From Lonicera japonica (Eukaryota > Streptophyta > Magnoliopsida > Dipsacales > Caprifoliaceae), in assembly GCA_021464415.1 (NCBI GenBank), contig CM038467.1, positions 30,993,248-31,057,247 on the forward strand: a stretch of 64,000 bases of DNA, in the 5' to 3' direction. How positions within the stretch are numbered: the first letter of the stretch is position 1; each line of letters begins with the position of its first letter. Position numbers and translations under genes: made by a program. The notes below the pieces were generated by a model. That model was not told where the DNA came from. It worked only from the letters and a program-made list of their open reading frames with translations, and did no database searches. Of the stretch, positions 59,611 through 64,000 are shown piece by piece.

Positions 59611-60600
59611 TATATATTGTAGATATTATAACTATTTGTTACGATGACTTACAAATTTTTAATTGAAGTTTACAAGTTCCACCGCAAAAATGAAGCGAAA
59701 TTTACAAGAAGAAACATTTGAAGTAAAATTTCATTACATATTTGCAAGAAATTTTTTCCTAAAATATTTACAAATTGCCCAAAAAAAAAGAAGAAAAATT
59801 ATATCAAAAAGTTCACTGCAAGTTTTTCAAAAATATTGCAATAAAATTTACTAGTTTATCGACAAAAATATGAATATATGAAAAATATTTATGGGTGGTG
59901 GAAATTTAATCAAGCCCAAAATAAATTTATATTTGAAGGAATCGGTCCAGAAATAGCGAATTTGGTAAACATATTGCAAAGGTGGTGAGTGAACAGTAAA
60001 TTCTACAAGTAAGGGAGACTGAGTTTATGGTTGTAGGGTAGGTTCCTCTGGTGGCTTTTATACTCAATCCAGCAGTACGTCTTCCTTTAGTGTGTGGTTG
60101 TATTCTTTACTTAGCTCAAATGGCCTTTTAATAATGTATATAACAACTATGGTTGTTCTCAAGGATAATGTTTTTGTGTGGGAGTGAGTGTATTGTTATT
60201 AAGAGCTGAACCCCTTTCTATGAGTTTTCTCATTCTATTTATACGTATAGAATAAGAGTTATAATGCCCATTAGGTTAATGGTAAAATGACTATAAAGGG
60301 TATTGTTTGCTCATCAAACCTATCATTTTCACGTGTGGCATGTGCTCTTATCCACAAGTAATTTTACACTTTACAGGTGTCGAGCTCCCACTCGCTTGGA
60401 TGCTCATATCGGCAATGAACACTGATAGTGCCCTCAAGTACAGGTGTCTCGTCATCATTCGTCTAAACACCCACCTCGGCAGCGGGTACTGAATGTGCTC
60501 GTAGGTACAGGTATTCCTCTCGTATTGGCTGGTACGCCCATCTTGGTATTTTGTTGTGTCTTGTGCTTATCTCATGTGGTTCAATTTCCTTGTGTAGAAC
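59611..60600. other. Intergenic, possible decayed retroelement
   Basis: The segment 60180-60600 is less AT-rich and has LTR-like features (TTATACGTATAGAATAAGAG, short repeats of AGGTGTC and ACAGGTATT) but no TG..CA ends or domains. Nothing firm. Confidence 0.35.
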
Positions 60601-60605
60601 TCTTG

Positions 60606-60751
60606 ATCAAAAAATTCAACCGGGAAGTGGGTTAACTAATTGAAAAATATTGGTCTTCCTTGAACCTACTTCCCGGTTGAATTTTTTGATGAAATTTGGT
60701 GGAGATGTTCTACACACGATGGAACATCCCCACAAAATTTCATCAAAAAAT
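60606..60751. repeat. Two overlapping inverted repeats sharing one arm
   Basis: 60606-60632 pairs with 60664-60690 (27 bases, one wobble) around a 31-base loop. 60681-60710 pairs with 60722-60751 (30 bases, two mismatches) around an 11-base loop. The shared arm is ATTTTTTGAT at 60681-60690, so the two hairpins exclude each other. It is probably derived from a MITE; a related loose pair occurs at 48609-48668. Confidence 0.7.
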
Positions 60752-60934
60752 ACCATCGCCTTTCCTTGACAATTCGGCCCTAGTAATTTCCTTCTCTTGT
60801 AACTTCCTTGATTTTGATTTTATGCTCCCACAATATTGTAGTCAATTGTGTTCCTTGTTTGTATTTCTATATATTTTCATCGTAGATTTACAAGTTTACA
60901 TGTATTCTATAAAAGATTTGTATGTAATATTTTA

Positions 60935-61338
60935 AGAGTCTCTCTAATGGTATAATCAAAATAACGATTATAATCAATTTTAACAATGTTAAAGCTAAAA
61001 ACACTACCTCAATGGTATAATCAAATGTTAGCAACCTTTTAACCAATAACCAAATTTACTCCTTTTAACCTTTTTCAATAACTAAAATGAGGGACTCATC
61101 AATTCTATTAGGTAAAAGAGAATATTTTCAAATTTAAATCATATTTCCCGCCTTTTTTCTAAAACAAAATTCAAATTGATTAATTTGTAACCAATCAATA
61201 TGATGGACCCCACAAATTTGATATTGAGAAAAAATAGCCATTGGGAAATCATATATTGTTAACTTTAACAATTTACTAAATGGATAATCAAAAGTCATTT
61301 TGATTATTCAATTTTAGTTATTCTATTAGAGAAATTCT
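60935..61338. mobile_element. MITE, intact copy of the family interrupted at 61.5-63.5 kb
   Basis: It starts GAGTCTCTCTAATGGTATAA and ends TTATTCTATTAGAGAAATTC. Internally it matches, in inverted orientation, the two halves of the element at 61520-63527, including ACCAATAACCAAAT and TGGACCCCACAAATTTG. It has no coding sequence. Confidence 0.7.
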
Positions 61339-61735
61339 AAGAAAGGCTTTTTATTAAACAAAGATGTAGTAAATGTTACCTTATTTAAATTTAAATTTTG
61401 AAAATTAAAAATAATTTTAAATGGACATTTTTGTTGGTAACAATGTGAATTTGGCAAGAAATAAGTTTTGGATGAAAATGTTTGTATTATGTTCTTCTAG
61501 TTTAAATCCATACCTACTAAGAGCGTCTTCAATGGAATAATTAAAATTAAATAATTAAAATGACTTTTGATTATCCATTTAGTAAGTTGTTAAAGTTAAC
61601 AATGTAGCTATTCGCAATAGTTATTTTTTCTAAATAACCAAATTTGTGGGGTCCATTATATTGATTGGCCACAAATTAATCAATTTGGATTTTATTTTAA
61701 AACAAGGAGGGAAGGATATTTAAATTTGAAAAGAT

Positions 61736-63319
61736 GAGTTAATTACATGTAACTCCCTCAAAGTTTGACCTGTTTTGCACCTTTAAACATAAAATTTGAA
61801 AAGACACTCATAAAACCATGAAGTTTTGCGCGTGTTTCACTTTTATCCATTTTTGGACGGACCGTTTAAAACTCTAACGGAAATGGTCATGTGCGCGTCA
61901 TGTGCGGGGTATAACCGTCTTTTTCCTCTCATTTCCTCCTCCTCCACTTTCCCTCCATTTAATTCAGCCAAAATGCAGTAAAAAATCAGCACAAATGCCG
62001 CAAAAATAGATAAGAGCAGAGCAATTGCACTCCAAAGTATAATTATTATTTGTATCCACCTCCATTTTCTCTCTAAATTGGTATAGGCTCTCCTAAGTAA
62101 ACTCCCTTCTCTTCATTCTTTTAATTTATTTTCTTCTTCAAAACCCTAATTCGTAAAACCCATTCAATCGAATCCATTACAACTTATCGCTCTTCACCGA
62201 AAAACACTTAATCCAATGCTATTAAAGAGACACTTGGGTCTCCAACAAAACCCAATTGGACAATTTTCCCTCTTTTCAAAAACCACCAAATTCAACTTCA
62301 GTTAGGGATTTTGACATAACCTTACAGTTGCTAGAGCTAAAGAAGCTTCATTAAGTATCGAGGGAGAAGAGAGATAGCGAGAATGGTGATGGAGGAGAAC
62401 CCAAACCCATCGTGTATCACAGGTTCTAAATGATATATGAACATTCAAGCTATAAACAATTGGGGGAAAACAGAGAGGAATTACCGGTGAGCATAAGAAT
62501 GGAAGCTTCTGGAAACTGAAACTTATTAATCAACAAATGTCTCATACACTTGGAATCATTCAGACAACTTATAAGCTCGCGCGTGCCTCGAATACTTGTA
62601 CGATATTCTGATGATCGCCCCTTTTTTCCTCCTGTGCACAGCGGAGGAGGCCCAGGCGGTGCGTGGTTGTAAGGAGAAGGGGTAGGGGGAGTGGTTTGGG
62701 AGGGGGAGGGAGTGGACATAGGAGGAGGAGCGTGAGATGGAAAGGCAAAGCGTGGATCGGCAACGTTAGTGAAAGCCTGGCATAAGGCACATCATATAGA
62801 TCTGGCACCGAGGGGAAGCTGTAAGGGAACATGGCAATTGGAGCAGTTTACGAGCAAGTTGTATATGGCTCTGCCTAATTATATTACAAGATTTTGTTTG
62901 TTTGTTTGCTTCAAGTAAATTACAAGATATATATTCTATTGAAATTGATTAACTGCCTTGAGAGAGAAAAAAAATTGGTCAAAGTGGGGAGGATGGATTT
63001 ATTGTAGCTGGAAAAAAAATGAACAACTACTGATGGAGGGAAAATGGGGAAAGAGGAAAACTTCTTATCTATTTTTGCTCATTTTTTACTGCATATGGCT
63101 GAATTAGGTGGAGGGAAAGTGGAGGAGGAGGAAATGAGAAGAAAATGACGGTTATACCCCGCACATGACCATTTCCGTTAGAGTTTTAAACGGTCCGTTT
63201 AAAAATGGACAAAAGTGAAACACGCTCAAAACTTCGTGGTTTTATGAGTGTCTTTCCAAATTTTATGTTTAAAGGTGCAAAACAGGTCAAACTTTGAGGG
63301 AGTTACATGTAATTAACTC
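61736..63319. mobile_element. Pack-MULE carrying a metacaspase exon
   Basis: A perfect 9-bp target duplication, TGAAAAGAT (61727-61735 and 63320-63328), flanks a 1584-base element. Its inverted repeats begin identically (GAGTTAATTACATGTAACTC) and extend about 250 bases inward, through CGGACCGTTTAAAACTCTAA and CTCATTTCCTCCTCCTCCAC. No transposase is present. The interior carries a host-derived fragment of a type I metacaspase on the - strand plus unidentified sequence at 62050-62480. The strong similarity of the inverted repeats suggests a fairly recent insertion. Confidence 0.9.
62485..62862 (-). pseudogene. Captured first exon of a type I metacaspase, broken
   Basis: From 62862 on the - strand the frame reads LLVNCSNCHVPLQLPLGARS, a stop, CALCQAF and VADPRFAF. 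That is the LSD1-type zinc finger (CxxC..CxxC) typical of plant type I metacaspases. A Pro-rich linker follows (SPSQTTPPTPSPYNHAPPGP). The start of the p20 domain then appears in two frames: ISYKYSRH in one, and CLNDSKCMRHLLINKFQF and PEASILMLT in the other. At least one stop and two frameshifts prevent translation. The exon ends at ACCG|GTAATT, a kept splice donor, so genomic DNA rather than cDNA was captured. The catalytic His and Cys lie in later exons and are absent. Metacaspases are cysteine proteases cutting after Arg/Lys and linked to programmed cell death; this fragment cannot act as one. Confidence 0.85.
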
Positions 63320-63529
63320 TGAAAAGATTATCTTTTACCCAATAGAATTGGTGGGCCCTCATTTTGATTATTGAAAAAGATTGTTAACTTTGATTATAAA
63401 GGGAGTATATTTGGTTATTGGTTAAAATGTTGTTAACATTTGATTATACCATTAGAATAGTGTTTTAAATCAACATTGTTAAAATTAATTATAATTGTTA
63501 TTTTAATTATACTGTTGAAGATACTCTAA

Positions 63530-64000
63530 GCATTTACGACCGCAAAATTGATTGATGATCCATCCAATTTATAATGATAGTTATCCGTATCAAACAATTC
63601 CCTTTTCCATTTTTTGTTCCTAAAATTCTGTCAATTACATATAGTTTTTGCACTTCAATATCTTGTGAAATTTGATGATTTTCCTAGGATCACATTTTTT
63701 TTTGGTACCGTGTCCATATGTATCGAAGCAAATTTTTTTTGTTATTAAAATGAAGAGGATGCTAATGAACTACAAGACCATCAACAAGACCACGTTATAT
63801 TTATAAAGGTCAATTGAGAAAAAAAATGTCTCATAAAAGTTACTTTGAATCTGATCATATTTTATTTGTAATAGTCCTTTGTCACAAATACACAATTTCA
63901 ATCACGCCCTTTTAAAATAGTTAATTACAAAATCACCAATTGGTTTTATGCCTCTACAATCAATTTAGTCCTTGCTACAATTAGTTCATCACATTGTTAC
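63530..64000. other. Intergenic, nothing recognised
   Basis: AT-rich sequence to the end of the window. Confidence 0.55.

Larger units (their letters stand above)
61520..63527. mobile_element. Second copy of the MITE, split by a Pack-MULE
   Basis: The left half (61520-61735) and right half (63320-63527) together equal the MITE at 60935-61338 in opposite orientation. The outer ends read AGAGCGTCTTCAATGG and the inverse GAAGATACTCT. The MULE sits between them. Confidence 0.75.

Noticed and set aside
62569..62832. Pro/Leu-rich ORF of 87 aa as a gene of its own
   Set aside because: It is an off-frame reading of the captured metacaspase Pro-rich linker.

Overview
This is nuclear DNA from a flowering plant, most likely a eudicot. 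It is AT-rich, has long introns with GT..AG borders, and is packed with plant-type transposons (Stowaway MITEs, MULEs, Helitrons, L1-type LINEs, a Ty3/gypsy chromovirus). I could not name the species. All gene models are spliced by eye from homology and splice-site consensus.

I can support six host genes. On the + strand: an ECHIDNA/TVP23 trans-Golgi protein (ECH, exons 10965-16280, 185 aa), a mitochondrial-type alkaline/neutral invertase of family GH100 (22643-28508, 665 aa), a PLS-class PPR protein resembling PGN (32394-34800, 607 aa) and two related double-Agenet proteins (46816-47253, 3' end unresolved; and 50418-51765, 153 aa). On the - strand: a DUF538 protein resembling SVB (56337-53936, 166 aa). 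The order invertase, PPR, DUF538 matches my recollection of Arabidopsis At1g56560 (A/N-InvA), At1g56570 (PGN) and At1g56580 (SVB). I therefore read 22.6-56.3 kb as an old syntenic block later expanded by an LTR retrotransposon, LINEs, a Helitron fragment and the Agenet pair.

The layout is as follows. 1-9 kb is transposon-rich: a cut hAT-type MITE, LTR-like segments, a 4-kb MULE with long terminal inverted repeats, a FAR1-type transposase relic and a nested Helitron, a second MULE just beside it, and a MITE with a perfect 8-bp target duplication. 10.8-16.5 kb is ECH, with a 194-bp tandem repeat in its first intron. 16.8-20.8 kb holds LINE and SINE relics, a MITE and a run of 28 C. 22-28.5 kb is the invertase. 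29.6-30.8 kb is a terminal-inverted-repeat element carrying an unknown small ORF. 32-35 kb is the PPR gene. 35.5-40.7 kb is a full-length chromovirus. 41.4-44.4 kb is a rearranged LINE. 45.3-46.7 kb is a Helitron helicase relic running up to the first Agenet gene. 47-53 kb holds the Agenet pair and its repeats. 54-56.4 kb is the DUF538 gene. 56.5-64 kb is intergenic and ends in a MITE interrupted by a Pack-MULE that carries a broken first exon of a type I metacaspase.

The host genes do not form an operon-like unit. The invertase and the PPR protein both look mitochondrial, ECH acts at the trans-Golgi network, and the Agenet proteins are probably nuclear. The most unusual content is the transposon layering, above all the Pack-MULE with the metacaspase fragment, the Helitron inside the FAR1-type MULE, and the helicase relic touching a host promoter.
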